Part shown: piece by piece, positions 38,694-52,145 of the stretch
Layout of the letters: the number at the start of each line of letters is the position of its first letter
Numbering within the stretch: position 1 is the first letter of the stretch
Assembly: GCF_004015185.1 (NCBI RefSeq)
Contig: NZ_CP025746.1
Coordinates: forward strand, 4,109,776-4,173,775
DNA: 64,000 bases
Source: Clostridium manihotivorum
GTDB lineage: Bacteria > Bacillota > Clostridia > Clostridiales > Clostridiaceae
Reading direction: 5' to 3'
The notes under the pieces: model-generated
What the model saw: only the letters and a program-made list of their open reading frames with translations
Database searches by the model: none
What the model was told of the DNA's origin: nothing
Translations under genes and position numbers: made by a program

Positions 38694-38905
38694 CTAGTTC
38701 TTCATCATTCCATAGATAATGTTGTTAAGCCTTCTCATTACACACACTAACGCTTGTATTTTAGTCTTGTCTTACCTTCTGAGACTTTTCTCTTATAGTA
38801 TTCTAGAAAAGATGGTTTTTTAGGAGTTCCTTTTCTTGATACTTGAACCTGTTGCACTGCTAGTAAGTAGAATACTCCATAAAGTTCTCTATTACCTTGC
38901 TTACC
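38694..38905 (-). pseudogene. C-terminal remnant of an IS110-family transposase
   Basis: Translation gives GNRELYGVFYLLAVQQVQVS, then PKKPSFLEYYKRKVSEGKT, and in a second frame IQALVCVMRRLNNIIYGMMK. This is the well-conserved C-terminal region of IS110 transposases (G-N-x-x-L ... Y-Y ... G-K ... A-L ... R-x-L-x-x-I-I-Y). A frameshift divides it, and the catalytic N-terminal DEDD domain is missing. It lies inside the toxin locus between cassettes. Confidence 0.75.
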
Positions 38906-38931
38906 CTTTTATCTTTCTCCTTACTTACTTG

Positions 38932-39150
38932 AGCTAAAAAATAATGAACCAGCCTACTTAAATTTCAGCTGATTCATTTCATCTTCTAACTGCATTGTTA
39001 GAATTATGAAGTTAAATATAATATTAAATTTATTGATTCTATTATATTTCCTACTTAAATATATCTATGCAATTATTTAACTTTAAATTATGCATTCTAT
39101 TTCCAACCATTAGCTTCTAAAAATTTATCAGGTATTCTTAACTCTAATTG
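38932..39150. repeat. 219-base direct repeat, copy 2
   Basis: Second copy of the repeat at 36262-36480, covering the last codons of the immunity gene at 39097 and its downstream sequence, up to the IS110 remnant. Confidence 0.9.
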
Positions 39151-39444
39151 CTCCTGAAGCTCTTTACAGAAAATATCAAAGTCAGCTTGTTCGTACCATT
39201 TCTGACTATTTTCAAGACCAATAAAGGATTTCTCACCGTATTGAATACTACATCCTATTCTTCCTCTATCATAGTTCAATAGGATACAAAAATAATTATA
39301 CGCTTGAAAATTAATACTAAATGCTCTATGGTTATTATCATCTACAACATTATTTATTTCAGAACTTCCAATTTTATTTTTCATATGACCTCTTAATTCT
39401 CTGATAATTTTCATTGCCATCTCTTCCGTTTTATTTAACTCCAT
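39097..39444 (-). CDS. Immunity protein of the intact toxin
   Basis: A 115-residue cytoplasmic protein, paralogue of the one at 36427-36768 (shared NYDRGRIGCSI and IPDKFLEANGWK). Its ATG lies 14 bases inside the end of the toxin gene, so it is made together with the toxin. It is the expected place for a cognate immunity protein. The N-terminal half differs from its paralogue, as do the two toxin tails, which fits co-specific pairs. Confidence 0.8.
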   Translation of the reverse strand: MELNKTEEMAMKIIRELRGHMKNKIGSSEINNVVDDNNHRAFSINFQAYNYFCILLNYDRGRIGCSIQYGEKSFIGLENSQKWYEQADFDIFCKELQEQLELRIPDKFLEANGWK

Positions 39445-40924
39445 ACCAAAAATCTCCTCTCTTAATTAAGTCCGTATATCCACACATACGCATTATATAG
39501 TTCCATTCATCTGCTAATGCACAATCTCCATATGCTCTTGGATCATGTGAAAATCTTATTTCTTTTCCTGCTTTTATTGCATCATCTAATGCTGGCACAT
39601 TAAATAAATCAAACATATCTTTATCTGTAATATCATACTTACTCTTTATAACATCCCAATCATTTCCTAAGCTAAAATATGTTGTATCATTAGCCATTAC
39701 TGTATATGAATCTTTTCCTGGAATTGTCCAGTCTAATGTGCCATCAGGGTTTACTGTTGGCTTATATTTACCTAAAGTTATTGTATCTGAATTAATATTT
39801 TGTATAGACTTTGCCCTTATCTTCTTAAAATCATCCAATGGTATTTTCCCATTAACTTTACCATCAATCACTTTTAATCCATCTATTATAATGTCAGCTT
39901 TACTTCCTCCCTTATCTATAGTCACAGCTTCCTTAGCCACCATATCTTCTTCAGCCTTGCTTTTCTTAAGCTTATTTAGAATATCTTCTAGCTGACCTCC
40001 ACCATTCATTCCAAAGGAGATAGATCCTTCTACTTTTCCACCTATTTCTCCAAGCTTTATTGCATTCTTTACCTTTGCTATTGCTCCTATACCAGCTGGA
40101 GCTACTGAAAGCATTCTTTCCAAACCATTTAAGTCTCTGCCTGAAACTAAATCTTCTCCTAGTAATCCTTCTAGAGTCATTTTTTCTATTCCTAATACCG
40201 GAATAAAATCTAAACCTATGGAAAGTTTCTTCTCCCCTTCAGTTTCGAAGTTAAAGTCTCCACTTTTTATTATTGTATCTAGATAATCGTCGTAATTATC
40301 TATTGTTTTTTCTTTTTTCTTGGTTAAATTATACCATAATTTCTTTGCAAAACCAGGTAGTAATGAGGGGTAGTCAGCCTCATTATATGTGTTTAGACCT
40401 TCGTTATATTTTTCAATAAGAGCTTTACTGTCTTCATACTGCTTTTTTATATTGTTGGATATGTTTCCAAAGCCTAGAATGTCTCTTATGTTCACTTTAT
40501 CCTTTATCGTAGTTGTATGTCCTACAAAAGCTTGCACATTTGTTGTTATTCCTAACTTATTGTCTACTGTTATATCCTCAAGTTTTAAGTCACCCAGCTT
40601 GTCTAATAAAGCTTCTTTCTGCTTATAATAAGGATCATCCACGGTATCCTTATACTCTCCAACGAAGCCTCCATCACCATTTACATTATATGTTCCCCCT
40701 ATAAAACTCTGATATTTATTCTTGTAGTCTCTTAAATATTGTATATCGCTTTCCAGTGATTGATAGTACATCCTATTTAATTCATCATGTTTGTTTATTT
40801 CGTTACTTGCTTCTTTTAAAAGTTCTTCTAACCTATTGAGGTTTTCTTCTATTATAGTTAATGCAGTGTACCCTTGCATTCCCTTTTCATACACTGTATT
40901 GGAGTCTATCAGAAAATCTTTCAT
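39431..40924 (-). CDS. Polymorphic toxin, probably exported by a type VII-like route
   Basis: A 497-residue protein from ATG 40924 (AGGAG before it; the upstream codons to 40996 have none). Residues 1-110 are helical (YTALTIIEENLNRLEELLKE, KHDELNRMYYQSLESDIQYL), like LXG/WXG-type export heads. A middle part follows, then a pretoxin-like region FIPVLGIEKMT ... GRDLNGLERMLSVAPAGIGA. After the stem AEEDMVAKEAVTIDKGGSK comes a C-terminal toxin domain of about 130 residues (ITLGKYKPTVNPDGT ... FDLFNVPALDDAIKAGKEI ... WYGVK). I cannot name its activity. There is no classical signal peptide. The stem is near-identical to that of cassette 3, which allows tail exchange. Confidence 0.8.
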   Translation of the reverse strand: MKDFLIDSNTVYEKGMQGYTALTIIEENLNRLEELLKEASNEINKHDELNRMYYQSLESDIQYLRDYKNKYQSFIGGTYNVNGDGGFVGEYKDTVDDPYYKQKEALLDKLGDLKLEDITVDNKLGITTNVQAFVGHTTTIKDKVNIRDILGFGNISNNIKKQYEDSKALIEKYNEGLNTYNEADYPSLLPGFAKKLWYNLTKKKEKTIDNYDDYLDTIIKSGDFNFETEGEKKLSIGLDFIPVLGIEKMTLEGLLGEDLVSGRDLNGLERMLSVAPAGIGAIAKVKNAIKLGEIGGKVEGSISFGMNGGGQLEDILNKLKKSKAEEDMVAKEAVTIDKGGSKADIIIDGLKVIDGKVNGKIPLDDFKKIRAKSIQNINSDTITLGKYKPTVNPDGTLDWTIPGKDSYTVMANDTTYFSLGNDWDVIKSKYDITDKDMFDLFNVPALDDAIKAGKEIRFSHDPRAYGDCALADEWNYIMRMCGYTDLIKRGDFWYGVK

Positions 40925-41396
40925 TATTATTCTCCTATACTGTATTTTACTCTTTCTTAATAGCAAGATTAATTTTATAAATATTAGCCAAACCAACTAC
41001 CTTGTTATGGAATTAATGGCATAACATTTACAATGTATATAATACCTCATTATTCTACTTTTTTCAAATATTGTATAATGAACTTATACCTATATACTCT
41101 ATTTCTGAAATAGTTTTTATTAGTTAGCCTGTTTACTTTATACATTTCCTTATTTAGAGCTATCAAATTTTCAACGCTATCTTCTTGCTTTTCTTCTGTG
41201 AACCTTCATATATAATATTAGCTATTATATTTGTTGCATCCCGATATTCTTCCTATATATTACCACTGTAAAGTGTATTGATATTCCTGAGTTATTTGAA
41301 TTCGATATATTATAAAGATAATACTTTATTTTGAACTGACATATATTTATCTAAAGTCTTATATGAGTTTTAGTGATTTGTATTTTGGGACAAAAG
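40925..41396. other. Region upstream of the toxin gene
   Basis: About 470 bases hold the toxin ribosome-binding site and presumably its promoter. The last part (TTTGTATTTTGGGACAAAAGC) matches sequence near 53450-53475. No gene is seen. Confidence 0.45.
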
Positions 41397-41403
41397 CTCC
41401 GTC

Positions 41404-43121
41404 CGAAACCACTGAAAAAGTAGCATCTTTTAGACAATAAAAAACGGCTTCTTCAATAAAAATAGATTAAACATCCTTTATTTGTAAAAAACTTCAGTAT
41501 ATCTAATAAAAAGGAGGATACCAGCTTGGCTATCCTCTTCAAATTTACCGCTAATGCCGTTAACCGGGCTTGCATGCCCATGCTTCTTAGACCATACCCT
41601 TTGGCACGGTCTAACCCATGAAATCTCTTCATTTCACCATTTTTCCACTCATTACAGGAACGATTTTTATATTTTTCTAGAAAATCTTGAGTCTTTGCAC
41701 GTTGACTATACTCGTAGTACTCATGTGCATTTACTCCAACTTCTAAAGTTCTTGCTGACACTTTACCATTAATACATTCAGAACGGTGTGGACAATCTTT
41801 ACATATTTCTTTGTCAAAAGTATATCTAAAACTTTTTTACCACTTTTATTGATTTTTGCTTTCTTTTTTTACTGTATTGTTTCCATATTTACAATACCAT
41901 TGGTCGGAGTCTTTATTATAATTAAATTTACTCTCATCGATACGATATACAGATTCACTAACAGGTATATAAGCTTCTGCTTGATCTTCTTTAATTAAGT
42001 CTAAAATGGGTTTTCTAAAGTATGCTTTATCACCATAAACTTCTTCCGCTTCAATCCCTGCTTCTTTCGTTAGCTCGTATAATTCTTTAAAACCTGTTCC
42101 GTCAACATAAGCTCCATCATGTACTGCTACCGCAGTGATTATACGTTCTGAACCTGTAGTCATTATAAATTCTGTCTTGTATCCAAAAAACTATCAGTTT
42201 TACTTTTGTTTCCCACTCTTGCATCTTGGTCTACTAATGAACGTACTCCTTTTGTTGAATAAATTTCTCATCGGATATGATTTCACGAGCATTCTTAATA
42301 ACCAGCGCGGTAGCAGAAGTATCAGGATTTTCTATATGATTTTCTGCTTTCTCCATAAGATCTTCCAAGTATGCTTTCATTGTTTCTTTGGCTACTTTGT
42401 GATCGTCGATTGCTTTATAATCAGGAATGTTTGCATCAACATCCTCAGGTATTGACCCTCTTTCTTCTTCTAGGTTCTTTAGGACTTTTTTAGCTAAGTG
42501 TTTTAATACTCTCTCAGGAACTAACTTACCTGTATTAGCATGTGTATGAGTAGCATCAATGCTTATACTATGTCCTTTTATAATTCCTTTTTCAACGCAT
42601 TGTTTTACAACTTCTTTTATGATCTCATCCATTGTAACTTCTTGTAGTCTATGAACTCTAAATTTAGCAAGAAGACTTGGATGCGGAAGTTCCTCTTCTG
42701 GGTTTAAGCCAACAAACCACATGGATGCAAGATTTAAAGAAGTTTCTTCTATTATTTTTTCATCCGATAGATTATATAAATATTGTAAAATCAACAATCT
42801 TATCATCATTTCCGGTTCCTTTGCGGGACGGCCATAATATTTGCAATAAGAACTTTCAAGAAGTTTATTAACAAAACTAAAATCCACAGCTTGATCAATT
42901 AGTTTCAATATATGATTATCGGGAATTTTGTGGTATAATATAGAATATAGACTGTATTGTTTTGATTGATTTCTTAACATATGGTTGAAACCCCCTTTTT
43001 GGTTATGGTTGTCGCAATTCCATTATACCATTTTAAGGGGGTTTTTTGTATTTTATTCTACTTTATTCTGATTTATTTTACATATTTTCAAATATTTATA
43101 ATATGTTTTTCAGTGGTTTCG
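41404..43121 (-). mobile_element. IS1182-family element, inactive, with 7-base target duplication
   Basis: The ends CGAAACCACTGAAAAA (41404-41419) and their reverse complement (43106-43121) form a perfect 16-base inverted repeat. CTCCGTC flanks the 1718-base element on both sides (41397-41403 and 43122-43128). The target was one of the dispersed GGGAC/AGCTCCGTCCC motifs. The single transposase gene inside is broken. The element ends 78 bases from the 5S rRNA gene, beyond its terminator. Confidence 0.9.
41480..42980 (-). pseudogene. IS1182-family transposase, several frameshifts
   Basis: The N-terminal part from ATG 42980 shows IS1182 features: YCKYYGRPAKEPEMMIRLLI, HPSLLAKFRVHRL, and SISIDATHTHAN with the first catalytic Asp. 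The frame breaks near 42250 and again near 42190 (a T is missing in a T run). It continues with AVAVHDGAYVDGTGFKELYE and EEVYGDKAYFRKP (second Asp). It breaks again near 41830; the other frame gives FDKEICKDCPHRSECINGK (the Cys motif of the family), and it ends in the piece FHGLDRAKGYGLRSMGMQAR. No complete enzyme can be made. Confidence 0.88.
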
Positions 43122-43146
43122 CTCCGTCCCCGTGTCCCACTAGACA

Positions 43147-43177
43147 GAAAAAAAGACCTCACATAATTGTGAAGTCC
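43147..43177 (-). terminator. Terminator of the rRNA operon
   Basis: On the minus strand GGACTTCACAATTATGTGAGGTC is followed by seven T residues. It lies about 22 bases after the 5S gene. Confidence 0.88.
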
Positions 43178-43199
43178 TTCTTCGTAACATATTATATTA

Positions 43200-43316
43200 C
43201 CTAGCGACCACTTACTCTCCCACACAGTCGCCCATGCAGTACCATCAGCCGTTCATGTCTTAACCTTCGTGTTCGGTATGGGTACGGGTGTAACCCATGA
43301 ACGCATCACCACTAGA
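43200..43316 (-). rRNA. rrf: 5S ribosomal RNA
   Basis: About 117 bases with the 5S core: on the plus strand CCACTTACTCTCCCACACAG, AGTACCATCAGCC and the GTTCGGTATGGGTACGGGTG block. Last gene of the rRNA operon, about 60 bases after 23S. Ends are estimated to within a few bases. Confidence 0.93.
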
Positions 43317-43377
43317 TATTGAAAGATTATTCTTTCAAAATTGCACTTAAGTTAACTTTGTAATATTTATTTTGGTT

Positions 43378-46284
<2,907 letters not shown>

Positions 46285-46764
46285 TATGTCGTGTCATTAT
46301 AACCGGCGCATTACTTCGTCACCTTCCTCACTACGCTGCTCACTTACCTGAAGTAAGCTCCGCGGCTCATTCGTCGGTTCCTCGTATTGCTTGATTCTAA
46401 TGATACTCCGAATTTGCTTCGCAAATTCTGCGTATGACTTATAGATGTACTGTTCACACTGGTGTGCGTTTGTACTAGGTATAATTCATTGCATTTTGCG
46501 TTGAACTAGTAGAACTACTTAGTAAAATGGTTAGTTTTAAAAAGTAATAGTTCGCAAATTCATTACTGACTTCAATACTAGCGTGCATTGTTTGTCAGTA
46601 GTTATATTACAAAGAATTAGTAAATATCTTTACTTTAACTTATGTGCAATTTTCAAAGAACAATCTGAGATACTTGGTATCTCAAAATTAAACAGAGTAA
46701 ATAACAACCAGAATTCGTGTATATTAAGTCTGAAATGCATCAGTACTTAATAATTTCTCCATAG
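46285..46764. other. 16S-23S spacer without tRNA genes
   Basis: About 480 bases. I looked for tRNA-Ile and tRNA-Ala (GGTTCGAATCC arm or inverse) and found none. It contains palindromic stretches (for example GAATTTGCTTCGCAAATTC near 46411-46430) that probably form processing stems. Confidence 0.75.
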
Positions 46765-48282
<1,518 letters not shown>

Positions 48283-48426
48283 TAAAGTTTAATCATAGCT
48301 TACTTACTTAGTAAGTCTTTTTTCAAAAGAATTGCTGGTTTAAGTCTAGTTTTAGACTTTGTTTATTTTACTCTGTTTAATTTTCAAAGACCAAGTTTAT
48401 TTTGCTGCATTTCTGACAGCTCATTT

Positions 48427-48455
48427 ATCTTACCACCGTAAGATTTCTTTGTCAA
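48427..48455 (-). promoter_or_regulatory. rRNA operon promoter
   Basis: On the minus strand TTGACA (48450-48455), a 17-base spacer and TAAGAT (48427-48432) make a near-consensus sigma-A promoter about 145-170 bases before 16S. An A/T-rich upstream part (about 48456-48500) can act as an UP element. Confidence 0.85.
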
Positions 48456-48581
48456 CATACTTTTTAAATTTATTTTTAAATCTTAGTTTAAAACTTAAAT
48501 TTAAATTTCTGTGCTTTGTCGCTTTGTGTTCCAGCGACATGACTAATAATATCATATAGTTATTGTTCAATCTAAATATAA

Positions 48582-49787
48582 TATATATGTTGCAAGATGA
48601 AAATTTCGATATGATATTTAGGTAAGAACATCCATTAATATAAGATAACTAAAATATCCAAACTAGAATATAAAATAAAAATTATAGCGAGGTTTTAAAT
48701 ATGGATATTTTGATTCTTAATAAGATTGCTGGGCATGAAGATGATATAAACGAGTTAAAATCAGCTTTAAAAAAGACTAAAAACACAAGGTTATATAAAA
48801 GATATTCTGTTTTACTTAAGCATTTTGATGGATTTACAAATAGAAAAATAGCTGAAATGGAGAATCTAGAAGAACATACTGTTTCTACATATATAAAAAA
48901 TTATAAATCAAAAGGAATAGATGGATTAAATATTGGCCACGGCGGCGGAGCTATAAAGAAAATCAATTCACTTCAAGAGAAGCTCATTGTAGAAACTATA
49001 ACTACAAAAACTCCAGAAGATGTAGGCTTCGAATCTAAAATGAATTGGACTATTGAATTAGTGAGGCAATGGGTTATTAAAGAATTTAATATAAATATGT
49101 CACATAGAGGAATAGCATATGTACTTCATAGATTAAATTTAAGTTATACTAGACCTACTTACGTCTTAGCGAAAGCTGATAAAGAAAAGCAAGAAATTTT
49201 TAAAAGTGACTTTAAAGCTTTAAAAAAATGCCTCAATGGCTTAGTTGATACCATCTTATTTGAAGATGAATCAATGATTAGAGATTATCAAGCAATTCAA
49301 AAGAGCTGGTTTATAAGAGGACAACAAAGGAAAATTCCTACGTTCGGTAAAAATGCAGGTGTTAAACTTATGGGAATATTGGATTACGAGACTGGTAACG
49401 TATATTGCGAGGAACATGAAAGATATGACGCTAAGATATTTAATGACTTTTTAGAAAACGTACTTAAGCAGTATCCAAAAGGAAAAATTGTTGTGGTATT
49501 AGACAATGCTAAGATTCATCATGCAAAGCTGATTCAGCCATTTCTTAATAGAGTTAAAGATAGGCTTGAATTGATGTTTTTACCACCGTATAGTCCAGAA
49601 ATGAATCTTATAGAGGGGTTATGGGGATGGCTAAAGGCATCTGTTATTAACAATGTCTTTTATAAATCTCTGCCACAAGTTAGAACTGCAATTCAAAAGT
49701 TTATAAGTAACATAAATAAGGTTCCTACTCAAACAATAGACAGGCTATGTGTTAGATTGTAGAAACCAATTTGCAATATATATATAT
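48582..49787 (+). mobile_element. IS630-family element
   Basis: A single intact transposase gene lies between ends that pair imperfectly: TATATATGTTGCAAGATG on the left and, as reverse complement, TATATATATTGCAAATTGG on the right. The TA-rich borders fit the TA target of IS630. It lies 127 bases upstream of the rRNA promoter, reading away from it. Exact tips are uncertain because the borders are simple TA repeats. Confidence 0.75.
48701..49762 (+). CDS. IS630-family transposase
   Basis: A 353-residue DDE transposase. N-terminal helix-turn-helix region (FTNRKIAEMENLEEHTVSTY, about residues 45-64), then a winged region (TIELVRQWVIKEFNINMSHR). The catalytic triad is complete: Asp in DTILFEDESMI, Asp in VVVLDNAKIHHA, and Glu in NLIEGLWGWLK after the LPPYSPEMN motif. 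The gene is in one frame, so the element may be active. AGCGAGG precedes ATG 48701. Confidence 0.94.
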   Translation: MDILILNKIAGHEDDINELKSALKKTKNTRLYKRYSVLLKHFDGFTNRKIAEMENLEEHTVSTYIKNYKSKGIDGLNIGHGGGAIKKINSLQEKLIVETITTKTPEDVGFESKMNWTIELVRQWVIKEFNINMSHRGIAYVLHRLNLSYTRPTYVLAKADKEKQEIFKSDFKALKKCLNGLVDTILFEDESMIRDYQAIQKSWFIRGQQRKIPTFGKNAGVKLMGILDYETGNVYCEEHERYDAKIFNDFLENVLKQYPKGKIVVVLDNAKIHHAKLIQPFLNRVKDRLELMFLPPYSPEMNLIEGLWGWLKASVINNVFYKSLPQVRTAIQKFISNINKVPTQTIDRLCVRL

Positions 49788-49984
49788 CAAGAAAAGCAAA
49801 TAATTATTCATTGATTGCTTATTCTCTGTATTTCGACATATTTTACTAATTGATACACTAGGCACTGTTATCATCTAACAATTCATTAATTTGTGTATAA
49901 TATGATTAAAAGTTATAGAACTAGAGTAACATTTATATTGTTAGACATTCACTTCGATCATTAAATCAAAGAACCACCATCTTA

Positions 49985-50176
49985 TTTCCATAGTCTGTGT
50001 AAAACAGATAATAAGGCATAATTAGTTTTAATATGAACATTATTTTCTATTTCAATAAAAGCAATAAAAGCAATTATTTTTACATAAGTACCAAAGATTT
50101 TCACTACATTGTCTTTAAAGATTACAAAGTACTTTTGAAGATTAGATTTTCAATTTTATTGTAATCCACATAACAT
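49985..50176 (-). pseudogene. N-terminal remnant of an Rpn-family gene
   Basis: The minus strand reads VDYNKIENLIFK near 50176, then in another frame FKDNVVKIFGTYVKIIA and NVHIKTNYALLSV, which line up with the first 55 residues of the complete gene at 60270-61106 (MDYNKIEDAVFKK, FKDNAVEFFGI, NVDIKTNYTDYLF). It has stops and frameshifts. The promoter-side hairpin at 50223-50252 is also kept. Confidence 0.75.
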
Positions 50177-50222
50177 GGCTTATTTTCCTCTACTTTATAT
50201 GATATTATTTCCTGAAGAAAGA

Positions 50223-50252
50223 AAGGTATACAAACAAAAGTTTGTATACCTT
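50223..50252. promoter_or_regulatory. Hairpin upstream of the Rpn remnant
   Basis: AAGGTATACAAAC and GTTTGTATACCTT form a perfect 13-base stem with a 4-base loop AAAA. A hairpin of the same design stands in the same place before the complete Rpn gene (61163-61186). Confidence 0.65.
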
Positions 50253-50371
50253 ATATCAAATAGTTCATTAATTAATGAAAAAGATTTATAAATGATTTTT
50301 AAATAATATATTAAAATAATTTCTATAGAAGCAAAAAAGCTTTATTTTAGTGACTTAAGTTATAAAACATG

Positions 50372-51550
50372 TTATAATTCAGTTCTTTTTTCTAGTAACG
50401 CTAAAAACTCATCTTCAGTTAGTACTTCGATTCCAAGTTCTTTAGCTTTGCTTAGTTTGCTTCCTGGGTTATCCCCTACAACTAGAATATTTGTCTTTTT
50501 ACTGACGCCGCTTTTAACATTTCCACCATACCTAATAGCAAGTTCAGAGAGTTCCACTCTGCTTTTCACAGTCTCTCCAGTAAATACAATATTTTTGCCA
50601 TTTAATATATCTTCTATTATGTTTTCTTTAGCTAATTCCAGCCTTGCCTTATTTTCTTCTCTTTCTTCCTTATTAAAAATATAGCTTCTTTTTTCTTTGA
50701 TTTCAGCACTGCTACCTAGTTTACTCCATTTCTTAGGTTTCACTGCCTTTAATAACTCTAATAAATCTAGTACGTCTTGCATCGCAGTATGCTCTTGAGT
50801 ATCTTTTATATTATAATGCTTTAATAAATCTTTTAATTTATAACTATCTAACTTTTCCAGTTTTTTTATTGTATTCATGCTACAATAAAATACTTGATCT
50901 TTATCTACCCAATTCCAGTAAGCTAAAAAGCTTTTATCAAAGCTAGCATTATGAGCTACTAGAGGACACTTATACTTAAGAATAAACTTCTTAAATTCTT
51001 CTCTTAAAGCTTCATTCTCTTCAATATTCTCTAGTCCAGAACCATAACCTTTTTTATATTCTTCTTCATCATTGATAATAGCTAAATGTAGATTGTCTAT
51101 GATTTCATAATCTTCTATAACTGTAGCTGCTACTTCCCTTATTCCGTCTTTTGGAGAGAAACTATAAGGTGTTTCTATATCAACAAGTATAAGCCTCTCT
51201 TTTTTCTCAACTTTTTTATTATTTTTGCTTTTATCTGGTTTTATTTCTTTTTTGTTTTCATCCAATTGTAATTCTTCGCTTGAAGCATACAGCGAAAAAT
51301 CTTTTTTCTGCATATCTAAGAAATAATCTGGATGAATGCTATGAAGCTTCCCATCAACATAAAGCACTATTTCATTATCATCCACATATCCAGCCACCTT
51401 GCACTGGGCATGCTTGTCTGTATACCCACCTTTATAATAAAAGGCTTTTACTTCTGTAGCTTTAGGAGATATCAAATGCCATTCTCTCAGTTTCTCAAGT
51501 TCTTCCTCTATTGACTCAAAGGTCTTCCATTCTCTTTTAGGTTCTATCAT
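50372..51550 (-). CDS. DEDD 3'-5' exonuclease with C-terminal BRCT domain
   Basis: A 392-residue protein. Residues about 1-85 are of unknown kind (YTDKHAQCKVAGYVDDNEIV). Residues about 118-270 are a DnaQ-like exonuclease with VDIETPYSF (DxE), PLVAHNASFDKSFLA and the late HTAMQDVLDLLELL. The last 80 residues are a BRCT domain (NGKNIVFTGETVKSRVELSE ... YGGNVKSGVSKKTNILVVGD), like that of NAD-dependent ligase. It probably acts in DNA repair or proofreading outside the main polymerase. ATG 51550 has AAGGGAG before it. A piece of this gene is duplicated at 53195-53262. Confidence 0.9.
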   Translation of the reverse strand: MIEPKREWKTFESIEEELEKLREWHLISPKATEVKAFYYKGGYTDKHAQCKVAGYVDDNEIVLYVDGKLHSIHPDYFLDMQKKDFSLYASSEELQLDENKKEIKPDKSKNNKKVEKKERLILVDIETPYSFSPKDGIREVAATVIEDYEIIDNLHLAIINDEEEYKKGYGSGLENIEENEALREEFKKFILKYKCPLVAHNASFDKSFLAYWNWVDKDQVFYCSMNTIKKLEKLDSYKLKDLLKHYNIKDTQEHTAMQDVLDLLELLKAVKPKKWSKLGSSAEIKEKRSYIFNKEEREENKARLELAKENIIEDILNGKNIVFTGETVKSRVELSELAIRYGGNVKSGVSKKTNILVVGDNPGSKLSKAKELGIEVLTEDEFLALLEKRTEL

Positions 51551-52145
51551 ATATTTTCTCCCTTATAAGCTTTCAATTTCAACTGCTAAGTTATGCCTAC
51601 TTAAATTCATAGGTTCATTATTTTGGAGCATGCATAACTTAAGTTTAAGTAATGAACCTCTTTTACTCTTAAGAATATATAATTTTCGATATTATTGTTA
51701 ATATAGTTATTATATTGTACAAACATCTACATATCAAATTAATATTGTTTCTATTCTTACCTAGTATCACCGAAGTTCCCTTTTCACTGACTTGGTTATT
51801 TCTAGCAAAAAGATTAGCTTCATTTTATGACTTTGCCCGATTTGTCGATTAATATATAGGGAACCTTTACGAAAACTTAATTTATACTTGTTATATAATT
51901 GCGGCTTCTGGCAATTTTGTGGCATGTATAAATTAATAGTTAAAATTGGATACCTATAGTAAAAATAAGAGCTTATATTTCAGACTCTTAAAAAATGCAT
52001 ATACTCTTTTAAAAATACTTTTCTAAATCCTCTACTTTTTCTAAGTCAAATATATCAGTGGCTATTAATTCTATTTTTTAATATCTGAAGTTCTTTACAA
52101 ATTTATATATGCTTTCTATATAGGTTAAAATTTTTGTCCTTTTAT
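51551..52145. other. Intergenic region with two hairpin repeats and an Rpn remnant
   Basis: Two copies of the dispersed hairpin repeat (51570-51650, AAGTTATGCC facing GCATAACTTAAG; 51860-51955) lie here. At 52009-52081 the minus strand encodes KIELIATDIFDLEKVEDLEKYF-type sequence, the last residues of an Rpn-family protein. No complete gene is seen. Confidence 0.6.
52009..52081 (-). pseudogene. C-terminal end of an Rpn-family gene
   Basis: The minus strand reads IELIATDIFDLEKVEDLEKY followed by F and a stop at 52009, almost the same as the end of the complete gene at 60270. Only about 24 codons remain. Confidence 0.7.

Noticed and set aside
46285..46764. tRNA genes in the 16S-23S spacer
   Set aside because: No T-arm or acceptor-like pairing was found on the minus strand; clostridial operons often lack them.
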